The translations under genes were made by a program, and so were the position numbers. This document shows, piece by piece, positions 16,093 through 24,424 of a DNA stretch of 64,000 nt. Where the stretch lies: positions 92,560 to 156,559 of the forward strand of contig DASXLB010000039.1 in assembly GCA_036496585.1 (NCBI GenBank). Reading direction: 5' to 3'. Below the pieces are notes generated by a model. It was not told the DNA's origin, did no database searches, and saw only the letters and a list, made by a program, of their open reading frames with translations. The stretch's first letter is position 1. Each line of letters starts with the position of its first letter. This DNA is from Vicinamibacterales bacterium. GTDB lineage: Bacteria; Acidobacteriota; Vicinamibacteria; Vicinamibacterales; 2-12-FULL-66-21.

Positions 16093-16822
16093 CGGCGGCC
16101 TCCTCGACGAAGGCGCGCGGCGCCGCGAGCCGTTCCAGGAAATACCGCCGGTACGGCGCCACGTCGATCGCCCACTCCTCCGGCACCCGGTCCAGCACCG
16201 CGTCGATCGCGGCGGGCGTGAGTGCCGCCGCCAGTGCCGCGTCCTCCTCGCGAATCTGTGAGGCGAGGCGCAGCAGCACGTGGTCGCGGATCGCCGGAAA
16301 CGGCGCCGTCGCCCGAGCCGGCTCGTTCTGCCAGCCGTCGGCATGATGGAAGTACAGCGACGACCCGTGATCGATGAGCCACGGCGTGCGGTGCCACATC
16401 AGCATGTTGGTGTTTCGCGCGGTCCGGTCCACGTTGCTGACGAAGCCGTCGAGCCAGACGATGCGCGACGCGAGCGCCGGCGTCAGCGCGTGCACCAGCG
16501 GATCGAAGTTCACCGATCCGGGAAGGAAGTCCAGCGCCAGATTGAGTCCGGCGCTGTCGTGGATGAGCGCGTGGATCTCGGGGTCGGGCTCGGTGCGCGC
16601 CAGTTCGGCGTCGAGGCGCGCCAGGACCAGTTCCGGCACCGGTAGGCCGAGCGTGCGCGCGATCTCGCCCGAGACCAGCTCGGCGACGAGGGCGAGGACG
16701 CCGTGACCGGCGGCGCTGAACTTCAGGACGTACAGCCCTTCGTCGTCTGCCTCGACCAGCCCGGGCAGCGAACCGCCCTCGCGCAGCGGCGTGACATAGC
16801 GGGTGACGCTGACGGTTCGCAC
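16082..16822 (-). CDS. HipA-like kinase-fold protein
   Basis: About 246 residues from GTG 16822, whose first base is the last base of the preceding VWFA stop (TAGTG), so translation is coupled. GLVEADDEGLYVLKFSAAGHG contains the ATP-contacting Lys. VWLDGFVSNVDRTARNTNMLMW gives the HipA-type catalytic D-x5-N region, and WLIDHGSSLYFHH the metal-binding Asp. The family is the short HipA-like kinase without the HipB-dimerising N-domain, paired with DUF3037, and there is no HipB. It probably phosphorylates a protein or tRNA-linked target, but this branch is uncharacterised. The VWFA protein is exported while this one is cytoplasmic, so they may be co-transcribed without interacting. Confidence 0.8.
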   Translation of the reverse strand: MRTVSVTRYVTPLREGGSLPGLVEADDEGLYVLKFSAAGHGVLALVAELVSGEIARTLGLPVPELVLARLDAELARTEPDPEIHALIHDSAGLNLALDFLPGSVNFDPLVHALTPALASRIVWLDGFVSNVDRTARNTNMLMWHRTPWLIDHGSSLYFHHADGWQNEPARATAPFPAIRDHVLLRLASQIREEDAALAAALTPAAIDAVLDRVPEEWAIDVAPYRRYFLERLAAPRAFVEEAAGAR

Positions 16823-17790
16823 TATTTCGGCGCGACGTAATTCTTGCGGGCGCGCGGCTTCAGGCTCTTGTCGGTGACGCGGACGTCGATCGAGTGCACC
16901 TTGCCGTCGCGCTTCGGCGGCACGTAGCCGAGCAAATACTGACCGTGCAGCTCGTCGGCGACATGTGCGAACGCGGACGAGAGATCCTCGCCGCCGTGGA
17001 TCTCGAGGTAGCCGCCGCCGGTTTCCTCGGCGACCTTGGCGAGACCGGGATCCGGCAGGTCGTCGAGCATCATCGCGCGCATGTCGGTCTGCCCGTGCGG
17101 CCGCTGCCGGCTGCGCATGCCGACGGCGTAGATCATGGTGTCGGCGTCGCGCGCGCGATCGATGACGCCGCCCTGGCTGGGCACGTGGCGGCCGAATCCG
17201 CCGATGCCGATCGCGCCGGTGTCCTTGCCGTCGGTCATCACCAGGATCGCGCGGCGCTCGTCCTGCTCCTTGCCGAAGCCGGCGATCGCCTCCTCGAGCG
17301 CGTGCCACAGCGGCGTCGGCGCATCGGGGGCGATGTAACGTGGCACGAACGCCCGCAGATCGCGGATGTCGTTGGTGAAAGGCTCGCTGATCTTCACTTC
17401 GTGACCGAAGGCGCCGACGCGGACGAGGTCGTCTGGACGCAGCCGCGTGAAGAGCGCGTCCGACGCCTCACGCAGGATCGGCAGGTTGCCTTCCATGCTG
17501 CCCGACACGTCGAGCATCTCGATCAGCTTGATCGGCTGGGGTGTGTTGTCGAAGAGCGTCAGTGGCTGCGGCTTGCCGTCGTCACGGAGTTCGAACTGAT
17601 CCTTGGTCAGCGTCGTGACGAGGCGGCCGTCCTTGTCGAGGACCGTCGCGAAGACGCGCACCAGCTCGCTGCTTCCCCGAAACGTGGAGGGCTGCTGCGG
17701 CGCCGCGGACTGGGTGGCCGCGGACGGCGTGGACCACAGACAGCACAGGCCGAGGAGCCCTGCGAGCGGACCGGCGAGGCGGCGGGTCAT
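16822..17790 (-). CDS. exported VWFA-related protein (TIGR03436-type)
   Basis: 322 residues. Signal peptide about 1-25 (LAGPLAGLLGLCCLWSTPSAA). A short domain LVRVFATVLDKDGRLVTTLT and FELRDDGKPQPLTLF precedes the vWA domain, the layout of the acidobacterial 'VWFA-related' family. The MIDAS DVSGSM is intact (near residue 95), with the later Thr (DAPTPLWHAL) and Asp (VMTDGKDTG). The C-terminus QYLLGYVPPKRDGKVHSIDVRV is also family-typical. The protein probably binds a partner through a divalent metal in the periplasm. It is first gene of an overlapping set with the HipA-like and DUF3037 genes and has a -10 at 17797-17802. Confidence 0.88.
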   Translation of the reverse strand: MTRRLAGPLAGLLGLCCLWSTPSAATQSAAPQQPSTFRGSSELVRVFATVLDKDGRLVTTLTKDQFELRDDGKPQPLTLFDNTPQPIKLIEMLDVSGSMEGNLPILREASDALFTRLRPDDLVRVGAFGHEVKISEPFTNDIRDLRAFVPRYIAPDAPTPLWHALEEAIAGFGKEQDERRAILVMTDGKDTGAIGIGGFGRHVPSQGGVIDRARDADTMIYAVGMRSRQRPHGQTDMRAMMLDDLPDPGLAKVAEETGGGYLEIHGGEDLSSAFAHVADELHGQYLLGYVPPKRDGKVHSIDVRVTDKSLKPRARKNYVAPK

Positions 17791-17796
17791 GTCCCG

Positions 17797-17802
17797 ATTC
17801 TA
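17797..17802 (-). promoter_or_regulatory. -10 element for a leaderless transcript
   Basis: TAGAAT on the minus strand ends 6 nt before ATG 17790 (sequence between: CGGGAC). It drives the VWFA/HipA-like/DUF3037 set. Confidence 0.55.
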
Positions 17803-17888
17803 TCCCCGGACTCGATACGCGACAGGTGGCGCACCGGCTCCTCGTGGGCGCGACGCAGGGCGATCCGGCGGCGTGCAGGAACGTAAGT

Positions 17889-18221
17889 CTAGGGCTGCAG
17901 TTCGCGCACCGGGCGGACTTCTATCGTCCCTTCGCGCGCCGGCGGGATCTTCGAGGCGATCTGGATCGCTTCGTCGAGGTCGGCGGCATCGACGAGATAG
18001 AAGCCGGCGAGGTGCTCCTTCGTCTCGGCGAACGGCCCGTCGGTGATCGCGATCTGGCCATTGCGGACGCGCACGGAGGTCGCCGTTTCGATGGGCTCGA
18101 GCGGCTCGGCGGCGAGCAGCTTGCCGCTCAGGCGCAGTCCGTCGCCGCAATTCTTGCACTCGCGATCCGGCACCGCGCTCCACTTGTCCTTGCCGAGATA
18201 CACCAGACACAGATACTTCAT
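17889..18221 (-). CDS. YCII/DGPF-domain protein
   Basis: 110 residues from ATG 18221 (MKYLCLVYLGKDKW). DGPFAETKEHLAGFYLVDAADLDEA is the defining DGPF motif of the YCII-related family, a ferredoxin-like fold. ATG 18221 overlaps the sigma-factor stop (ATGA), so the pair is translationally coupled. DGPF proteins are the conserved genomic partners of ECF42-type sigma factors, and their molecular role is still unclear. Two Cys in DRECKNCGDG are unusual and could bind metal or sense redox. This is the last gene of the pair. Confidence 0.9.
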   Translation of the reverse strand: MKYLCLVYLGKDKWSAVPDRECKNCGDGLRLSGKLLAAEPLEPIETATSVRVRNGQIAITDGPFAETKEHLAGFYLVDAADLDEAIQIASKIPPAREGTIEVRPVRELQP

Positions 18222-19459
18222 AGTTCGGCGAGCCTCCGCTCGAGATAACGCCGCTCCGGTTCCTGTTTCGTCAGCGCCAGGGCACGCTCGTAGGAGGTGC
18301 GGGCGGCGGCTTTCGCGCCGAGCCGCCGGCACAGCTCGGCGCGCGCGGCGTGCGCGGGGCGGTAGTCGGCGAGCTGGCCGCGCGCGAGAATCGCCTCGAT
18401 CAGCGCGACGCCGGCCGCCGGGCCGTCGCGCATAGCCACCGCGACAGCGCGATTCAGCTCAATGACCGGGGACGGCTCCAGGCGCCCGAGCACGTCGTAG
18501 AGCCCGACAATCTCGTTCCAGTCCGTGTCGGCGGCGCGCGGCGCCGTCGCGTGGACGGCGGCAATCGCGGCCTGAACGGCATACGGCCCGACCGGCCTGG
18601 CGCGCAGCGACTCCCGCACGAGCTGAAGCCCCTCCTCGATCGAGGCGCGATCCCAGAGGCTGCGGTCCTGATCGTCGAGCAGGATGACCTCCCCCTCGGC
18701 GGTCGAGCGGGCGGCGCGCCGCGATTCATGGAGCAGCATCAGCGCCAGCAGGCCGCGCGCCTCGGCTTCGGGAAGCATCTCGACGAGCAGCCGCCCCAGC
18801 CGAATCGCCTCCGACGACAGGTCGTGCCTCGTCAACGAGCGGCCCGACGAGGCGGCGTATCCCTCGTTGAACACGAGGTAGATCACCCGCAGCACGGCGC
18901 CGAGCCGCTGCGGCAGCTCCGGCGCGTCCGGTACCCGGTACGGAATCCGGGCGCTTCGGATCTTCGCCTTGGCGCGGACGATCCGCTGCGCCAGGGTGGG
19001 CGGCGGCGTCAGAAACGCCTGCGCGATTTCTTCTGTGGTCAGTCCGCAGACCTCGCGCAGCGTCAACGCGATCTGCGCGTCGGGCGCGAGCGCCGGATGG
19101 CAGCAGGTAAAAATCAGCCGCAGCCGATCGTCTTCCACGCTCTCCTCGTCGGCCCACGCTGCGACATCCTGGACTGGCAGCCGCTCGGTCGCCTGCTGCT
19201 CGTCAAGCTGGTCGAAGCGGGCGCGGCGCCGCATCGCGTCGATGGCCTTGAACCGTCCCGCCGAGACCAGCCAGGCGCGCGGATTCGCCGGGACGCCGTC
19301 GCGCGGCCACTGTTCGAGCGCCGCCCGGAACGCGTCGTGAAGCGCCTCTTCCGCCGCCTCGAAGTCGCCGAGCAGCCGGATCAACGTCGCCAGCACGCGC
19401 CGCGATTCCGCGACGTATACCGCTTTGACCGTCTCGTTGATGGGATCGATCGCCGCCAC
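18218..19459 (-). CDS. ECF42-type RNA polymerase sigma factor
   Basis: About 413 residues from GTG 19459, chosen because TACAAT ends 8 nt upstream and the product then begins VAAIDPINETVKAVY like family members. Region 2 (FEAAEEALHDAFRAALEQWP, NPRAWLVSAGRFKAIDAMRRRAR) and region 4 (LTLREVCGLTTEEIAQAFL, TLAQRIVRAKAKIR) are canonical. A 230-residue C-terminal helical extension with TPR-like repeats (YLVFNEGYAASSG ... ELCRRLGAKAAARTSYERALAL) marks the ECF42 group. No anti-sigma factor is adjacent, consistent with control through the extension. The downstream YCII gene overlaps by 4 bp. Confidence 0.92.
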   Translation of the reverse strand: MAAIDPINETVKAVYVAESRRVLATLIRLLGDFEAAEEALHDAFRAALEQWPRDGVPANPRAWLVSAGRFKAIDAMRRRARFDQLDEQQATERLPVQDVAAWADEESVEDDRLRLIFTCCHPALAPDAQIALTLREVCGLTTEEIAQAFLTPPPTLAQRIVRAKAKIRSARIPYRVPDAPELPQRLGAVLRVIYLVFNEGYAASSGRSLTRHDLSSEAIRLGRLLVEMLPEAEARGLLALMLLHESRRAARSTAEGEVILLDDQDRSLWDRASIEEGLQLVRESLRARPVGPYAVQAAIAAVHATAPRAADTDWNEIVGLYDVLGRLEPSPVIELNRAVAVAMRDGPAAGVALIEAILARGQLADYRPAHAARAELCRRLGAKAAARTSYERALALTKQEPERRYLERRLAEL

Positions 19460-19467
19460 GGCAGTCG

Positions 19468-19473
19468 ATTGTA
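19468..19473 (-). promoter_or_regulatory. -10 element for the sigma-factor gene
   Basis: TACAAT on the minus strand ends 8 nt before GTG 19459, which implies a leaderless mRNA and decides the start against the upstream ATG at 19498. Confidence 0.5.
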
Positions 19474-19584
19474 CCCGGCGCGACGCGACCTCCTTCATGA
19501 GGTTGTCGATTGCCGGCCCGCCGGATCGACAAGAGGGTACGCACGGTTAAAAGGTTCGCCGGCCGGCGCGTAAGAGGTATAGAT

Positions 19585-22038
19585 ATGGGTATCGTGACCG
19601 ACCTCCGTTTCGCCTTTCGATCGCTCCTGCGTGCCAGGGGGCTCTCCCTGACGGTCGTCGTGACCCTGGCGCTCGGGATCGGCGCCAACGCCGCCATCTT
19701 CAGCGTCGTCCGCGGCGTGCTCCTGCGCCCGCTGGCCAACCGCGACGAGGACCGTCTCATCTATATTCGCCAGAGCGCCCGCGGCGCCGGCGTCGAGAAC
19801 GCCAATTTCTCGGTGCCCGAGATCCGCGACTTCAAGACGCGGGCGACGACGATCAGCGCGTTCGGCGACTTCTCGACGATTTCGTTCACCATGGTCGGCC
19901 TCGGCGAACCTCGGGTCGTTCGCGCCGGCGTCGTCGGCGGCTCCTACTTCGACGTGATGGGTCTGCGAGCCGTCCGAGGTCGGCTGCTCGACGCCACCGA
20001 CGACGGTCCGAAGGCGGCCGGCGCGGCCGTGCTCACCTACCGCTTCTGGACGACGACGCTCGGCAGCGATCCGACGGTGATCGGCAAGACCATCAGGCTC
20101 GGCGACCGCTCGGCGACGATCGTCGGCGTGCTCGAGCCGTCCGTTCCCTATCCGTCGGAGACGGAGATCATCGCCAACGTCGTCACCAGTCCGCACCATC
20201 TGTCGGCGACGATGGTCGAAGGGCGCGTCCACCGCATGACGGAGCTCTTCGGACGACTGGCGCCGAACACGACGCTCGGCCAGGCGGCCGCCGAGCTGCG
20301 GGCCATCCACGCCGGCATGATGCGCGATCACCCCGAGTCGTACGACAAGAAGGGGGATACGCAGCTCACCGTCGTCCAGCTGCGCGATCAGATCACGTCG
20401 CAGGCGCGGACGGTGCTGCTCGTGCTGCTCGCCGCGTCGGGCCTGGTCTTCATCATCGCCTGCTCGAACGTCGCGAACCTGATTCTGGCGCGTTCGGTGC
20501 GGCGCCAGGGGGAACTGGCGGTGCGCGCCGCGCTCGGCGCGGGTCGCTGGGCGCTGCGGCGCACGCTGCTCGCCGAAAGCCTCCTCCTGTGCGGCGCTGG
20601 AGCCGTGCTCGGCGTGCTGCTGGCGCGTCCGATGGTCTCGGTCCTGGCGCGCTACGCTGCCCGCTTCTCGGTACGGGCGCTCGACCTGACCGTCGACGCG
20701 AGTCTGCTGTGGGTGGGCGCCGGGCTCGCGGTCGCCGCGGCGGTGCTGCTGGCGTTCGTGCCGCGGCTGCCGGAATCGGACTCGGCGAACGGCTTTTCGC
20801 TCGCCGCCGGCGGCACGCGCGTCACGTCGGGCGCGAACCGGCGCCTGCGGGCGTTCGCCGTGACCCAGATCGCGGCGTCGTTCGTGCTGCTGGCGGGAGC
20901 CGGCATGCTGCTCACGACGCTGATGCGCCTCGAGCGGACGCCGACGGGATTCGGCGACATGCACCAGGTGCTGGCGCTGAACGTGCCGGTCGTGTCGTAC
21001 GAACGGTCGCCGAAGGACGTCGCGCGCCTCTACAAAGACGCGCTGCGCCGCATCGGCGAGCTGCCTGGCGTCGAGCGGGTCGCCGTCGGAACGATCGTGC
21101 CGTGGCGCGACGCCGGCGCGTTCGGTCCCGGGTTCCAGTTCTCGGTGCAGGGCTATGCCAAGGAGAATGGCGAGGAGGATCCACGCGCGCGGTTCCGCAC
21201 CGTGTCGCCGGGATTCTTCGCGTCGCTCGGCGTGCCGATCATCGCCGGCCGTGATTTCTCCGACGCCGATCGCGCCGACAGCGAGCACGTCGTCATCGTC
21301 AGCCAGAGCGTGGCGCAGCGGATGTTCCCGAATCAGGACGCGCTGAACCGCTATTTCGTGTGGACGGATCCGGTGATGAAATTCATCCCGATCAGCACCG
21401 AGCCCCGGCGCATCATCGGCATCGCCGGCGACATCGACGACGAGAACGTCGTGCCGGGGCCGGCGATGAGCGTCTACCATCCCTTCGAGCAGGAGATCGG
21501 CGGCGGCCGCCTCTTCGTGCACGCGCGCACGGACCCCTACGCGCTGGTGCCGCCGATCACGCGCATCATCCGCGACCTGTCCGCCGATCAGCCGGTGGAG
21601 CGCGCCGCGACGCTCGACGACGTCCGCGCTGAAGTGCTGGCGCCGGACCGGCTGAACGCGCTGGTGTTCGGCGGGTTCGCCGGCGTGGCGCTGGTGATCG
21701 CGATCGTCGGCGTGGCGGGGGTGCTGGCGTTCTCGGTGTCGGCGCGGACGCGCGAGTTTGGCGTCCGCCTGGCGATCGGGTCGACGCCGCGCGAGTTGCT
21801 CGGCCGTGTGCTCGGCGAAGGCGCAGTGATCGCGGCCATCGGCATCGCCGCCGGCGCCGCCGGCGGCTATCTGCTGGCGATGGTCGTCCGCGCGTCGGTG
21901 CAGGAGATGCATTTGCCCGGCGCCGCGGCCATCGGCGGCGCCGCAGGCCTGCTGGTCGCGGCAGCCGTCCTCGCCTCGCTGATGCCCGCCGCCCGCGCGT
22001 CGCGTATCGACGTCGTCCAGGCTCTGCGCGCCGATTGA
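19585..22038 (+). CDS. ADOP-family ABC transporter permease
   Basis: About 817 residues from ATG 19585, with GAGG at 19574-19577. It has the duplicated MacB_PCD-FtsX architecture of 'acidobacterial duplicated orphan permeases': TM1 (LSLTVVVTLALGIGANAAIF), first periplasmic domain (about 50-270), three TMs (TVLLVLLAASGLVFIIACSNV and following), LPRLPESDSANGF linker, second TM and periplasmic domain (RAFAVTQIAASFVLLAGAGML onward) and three C-terminal TMs (FGGFAGVALVIAIVGVAGVL). The N-terminal prefix domain of about 80 residues seen in the second ADOP (37662) is absent. No ATPase gene is adjacent. Function probably concerns exported peptides or lipids and is unproven. Confidence 0.9.
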   Translation: MGIVTDLRFAFRSLLRARGLSLTVVVTLALGIGANAAIFSVVRGVLLRPLANRDEDRLIYIRQSARGAGVENANFSVPEIRDFKTRATTISAFGDFSTISFTMVGLGEPRVVRAGVVGGSYFDVMGLRAVRGRLLDATDDGPKAAGAAVLTYRFWTTTLGSDPTVIGKTIRLGDRSATIVGVLEPSVPYPSETEIIANVVTSPHHLSATMVEGRVHRMTELFGRLAPNTTLGQAAAELRAIHAGMMRDHPESYDKKGDTQLTVVQLRDQITSQARTVLLVLLAASGLVFIIACSNVANLILARSVRRQGELAVRAALGAGRWALRRTLLAESLLLCGAGAVLGVLLARPMVSVLARYAARFSVRALDLTVDASLLWVGAGLAVAAAVLLAFVPRLPESDSANGFSLAAGGTRVTSGANRRLRAFAVTQIAASFVLLAGAGMLLTTLMRLERTPTGFGDMHQVLALNVPVVSYERSPKDVARLYKDALRRIGELPGVERVAVGTIVPWRDAGAFGPGFQFSVQGYAKENGEEDPRARFRTVSPGFFASLGVPIIAGRDFSDADRADSEHVVIVSQSVAQRMFPNQDALNRYFVWTDPVMKFIPISTEPRRIIGIAGDIDDENVVPGPAMSVYHPFEQEIGGGRLFVHARTDPYALVPPITRIIRDLSADQPVERAATLDDVRAEVLAPDRLNALVFGGFAGVALVIAIVGVAGVLAFSVSARTREFGVRLAIGSTPRELLGRVLGEGAVIAAIGIAAGAAGGYLLAMVVRASVQEMHLPGAAAIGGAAGLLVAAAVLASLMPAARASRIDVVQALRAD

Positions 22039-22039
22039 G

Positions 22040-22588
22040 GTGACCCCCAGCGTCTTTACCGTCGGACACTCGACGCGGTCCATTGATGCGTTCGCCGCCA
22101 TCCTGCGGCAGGCCGGCGTGACCCGCATCGCCGACGTGCGTGCGTTTCCGGCGTCGAAGCGGCATCCGCAGTTCAACAGCAGCGCGCTGGCCGCCGCGCT
22201 CGAAGACGCCGGGATCGACTACCACCAGCTGCCGGCGCTCGGTGGGCGGCGCACCGCGAAGAAGAGCGGCGCGTCGCGCAACGGGCTGTGGAAGGTCGAG
22301 GCGTTCCGCAACTACGCCGACTACGCGGAGACGCCGGCGTTCGCCGAGGCGCTCGACGCGCTCGAAGCGTTGGCGCGCGAGCGGCCGACGGCGTTCATGT
22401 GCGCGGAAGCCGTCTGGTGGCAGTGCCACCGGCGGTTGATCGCGGACTACATGCTGGCGCGCGGCTGGATGGTGATCCATCTGCTCGCGCCGGGCAAGCG
22501 GCAGGACGCCATCCTGACTCCCGGCGCGGTTGTCGAGCGCGACGGTACGATCGCGTACCCGCCGTCGCAGCCAGGGCTGCTTCCCTGA
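22040..22588 (+). CDS. DUF488 family protein
   Basis: 182 residues from GTG 22040, one base after the ADOP stop codon. FTVGHSTRSIDAFAAILRQ and IADVRAFPASKRHPQFN are the signature of DUF488, a Rossmann-like fold with no firm biochemical assignment. YHQLPALGGRR and the late CAEAVWWQCHRRLIADYML (Cys/His/Arg-rich) match the conserved 'CaE....CHR..ia' motif, suggesting nucleic-acid or nucleotide handling. It probably shares a transcript with the permease but has no obvious functional link to it. Confidence 0.88.
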   Translation: MTPSVFTVGHSTRSIDAFAAILRQAGVTRIADVRAFPASKRHPQFNSSALAAALEDAGIDYHQLPALGGRRTAKKSGASRNGLWKVEAFRNYADYAETPAFAEALDALEALARERPTAFMCAEAVWWQCHRRLIADYMLARGWMVIHLLAPGKRQDAILTPGAVVERDGTIAYPPSQPGLLP

Positions 22589-22715
22589 GGCGTGCGATCG
22601 CCGTCGATCTGTCGTCGTATTCCAACGAGCTGGCGATGATCCACACCGTGCTCCGGCGGTTGAACGAGGCCGGGGAAATCGGGATCATCCCGAAGAGCGC
22701 CGAGCGTGGGCGCGT

Positions 22716-23603
22716 CTATCCGTGGTTCTCGGTGGTCAGCTTTCGAAGTTTCTCGATCGCCGGCCGCAGCGATCGACGGCGCCGCCGCATGTCGGCCCAC
22801 ACATCGCCGATGCGCTCGACCCGGGCGGGCACGTTGCCCAGGGTGAATGATTGCGGGCCGACTTCGCCGGAGATCGCCTCCTCCCACGTGCAGGGGGCCG
22901 AGACCGGCGCGCCGTTCTTCGGCCGCACCGCGTAGGCGGCGGCGAAGGTGGCGCTGTAGTCGTTGCGCCCCGTGTCGACGAGGATCCGTCCGGCGCGATC
23001 GTCCTTGTAGAACTCGAGCGTCAGCTCCCTGGGATGCCGCGACACCAGCAGTCGGCCGACCGCGTGGGCGAAGCCCGCCGCTTTGCCCTTGTCGGTCTTG
23101 GCGTCGAGCGGCACGCAGATGTGGAAGCCTTTCGAGCCGGTCGTCTTGATCCAGCTGGGGAGCCCGAGCTCCTCGAGCAGATCGCGGAGGCCGACGGCGG
23201 CGGCGCGCAGCAGGTCCGGCTTGCGGTCGTCCGGCGGATCGAGATCGAAGACGAGGATGTCGGCGTGATCGAGATCCGGCACCCGCGACGTCCAGACGTG
23301 CGGGGTGATCGTATTCTGGTTGACCACCCACATGAGCGAGCGCACGTCGGTGACGAGCGCGTGGTGGACGACGCCGCCTTTCTTCGGGACCTCGACGCGT
23401 TCGAGCCAGGCGGGAAAGCCCTTCGAGACGTCCTTCTGCCAGAAGCCCTTCTTGTCGATGCCGGCCGGGTAGCGTTCCAGCGTCACCGGCCTGTTCCTGA
23501 TGTGCGGCAGGAGCACCGGCGCGATCGCCTCGTAATAGGCCGCGACCTCTCCCTTGGTGATGCCGTCCTCGGGGAAGAGCACTTTCTCGGGATGCGTGAT
23601 CAC
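22716..23603 (-). CDS. LigD-type DNA polymerase (PrimPol domain), stand-alone
   Basis: About 295 residues from GTG 23603, overlapping the ligase stop (GTGA). VITHPEKVLFPEDGITKGE is the usual opening of the LigD polymerase domain. ILVFDLDPP carries the DxD metal ligands, KTTGSKGFHICVPLD the phosphate-binding SKGFH loop, and DTGRNDYSATFAAAYAVRP the family's conserved end region. This archaeo-eukaryotic primase fold fills gaps in non-homologous end joining. In many bacteria it is fused to ligase and nuclease domains in LigD. Here it is a separate protein behind a separate ligase, and the 3'-phosphoesterase domain is not in the window. No Ku gene is seen nearby. Confidence 0.93.
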   Translation of the reverse strand: MITHPEKVLFPEDGITKGEVAAYYEAIAPVLLPHIRNRPVTLERYPAGIDKKGFWQKDVSKGFPAWLERVEVPKKGGVVHHALVTDVRSLMWVVNQNTITPHVWTSRVPDLDHADILVFDLDPPDDRKPDLLRAAAVGLRDLLEELGLPSWIKTTGSKGFHICVPLDAKTDKGKAAGFAHAVGRLLVSRHPRELTLEFYKDDRAGRILVDTGRNDYSATFAAAYAVRPKNGAPVSAPCTWEEAISGEVGPQSFTLGNVPARVERIGDVWADMRRRRRSLRPAIEKLRKLTTENHG

Positions 23604-24424
23604 GTGAGCACCTCGAGCAGCCGCGAGTGGCGCAGCTTGCGATGCACGGTCCATTCGATGAACGCTACCTTGACGCGGATCTCGGGCCGCACCCAGTGGG
23701 TGCGAAGCCGCGGCAGTCCCTTCGCTTTGGTGAACGGCGTCTTGGGAATCTCGAGCGCCTCGAAACGCCGGCGCAGATCGAGCAGCAGCGTCGTGTCGAA
23801 GCCGGTGCCGACTTTGCCGGCGAAGACGAAGTCGTCGGATTCGAACAGTCCGACCAGTAGCGCTCCGAGGCCGACCCGCGCCCCCTGGGGATCGGTGAAC
23901 CCGCCGACCACCAGCTCGGCAGTCGCCTCGCACTTCATCTTCAGCCACTGCTTCGAGCGGCGGTGTTCGTAGACCGAATCGCGGCGCTTGGCGATGACCC
24001 CTTCCCAGCCTTCGGCGCAGGCGCGTTCCCAGGGCGCCGGGCCGTCGAGTGAGGCGACGCGGTGGAGCGGCGGTGTCAGCGGCAGCGCGGCGAGGAGCGC
24101 CCGGCGCTCGACGAGCGGCAGCGACGTGACGAGCCGGCCGCCGTGCCAGAGGACGTCGAACACGTGGTAACCGCTCTCGCGATCCCAGGTGATCTCGCCG
24201 TCGAGGATCAGATCGTCAACCGGCAGGGCGGCGATATTGGCGGCGAGCGCCGGGATGTTCTGCGGCAGACGGTTGCGCGAATAGAGCCGTACGTCCTCCC
24301 CGTGCTTGAAAGCGAGCAGCCGGATGCCGTCGTACTTGCGCTCGAACAGCCACTCCGGCCCGGCGAAGCGCTGCTCGGTGAGCGTCGCCGCCATCGGCGC
24401 CAGCCACTCGGGAAAGGGGCTCAT
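23600..24424 (-). CDS. ATP-dependent DNA ligase (LigD-type ligase domain)
   Basis: About 274 residues from ATG 24424, overlapping the LRR gene stop (ATGA). WLFERKYDGIRLLAFK contains the nucleotidyl-transfer Lys (residue 30) and Arg of motif I. ILDGEITW is motif III, VFDVLWHGG motif IIIa, EGVIAKRRDS motif IV, and KQWLKMKCEA motif V. The C-terminal OB-fold is present (LVVGGFTDPQGARVGLGALLVG). Length equals a minimal adenylation-plus-OB ligase. It seals DNA ends and is coupled to the downstream LigD-type polymerase, so a break-repair role is likely. The upstream overlap with a leucine-rich-repeat protein is unexpected. Confidence 0.93.
   Translation of the reverse strand: MSPFPEWLAPMAATLTEQRFAGPEWLFERKYDGIRLLAFKHGEDVRLYSRNRLPQNIPALAANIAALPVDDLILDGEITWDRESGYHVFDVLWHGGRLVTSLPLVERRALLAALPLTPPLHRVASLDGPAPWERACAEGWEGVIAKRRDSVYEHRRSKQWLKMKCEATAELVVGGFTDPQGARVGLGALLVGLFESDDFVFAGKVGTGFDTTLLLDLRRRFEALEIPKTPFTKAKGLPRLRTHWVRPEIRVKVAFIEWTVHRKLRHSRLLEVLT

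Noticed and set aside
19495-22176. Very long minus-strand frame opposite the ADOP permease gene
   Set aside because: Its translation is Arg/His/Asp-rich without motifs, while the plus strand encodes a complete two-unit permease. High GC at third codon positions creates such open antisense frames.
22716-24424. Complete bacterial NHEJ operon
   Set aside because: No Ku gene and no LigD phosphoesterase domain can be seen in the window, so only ligase and polymerase are supported.
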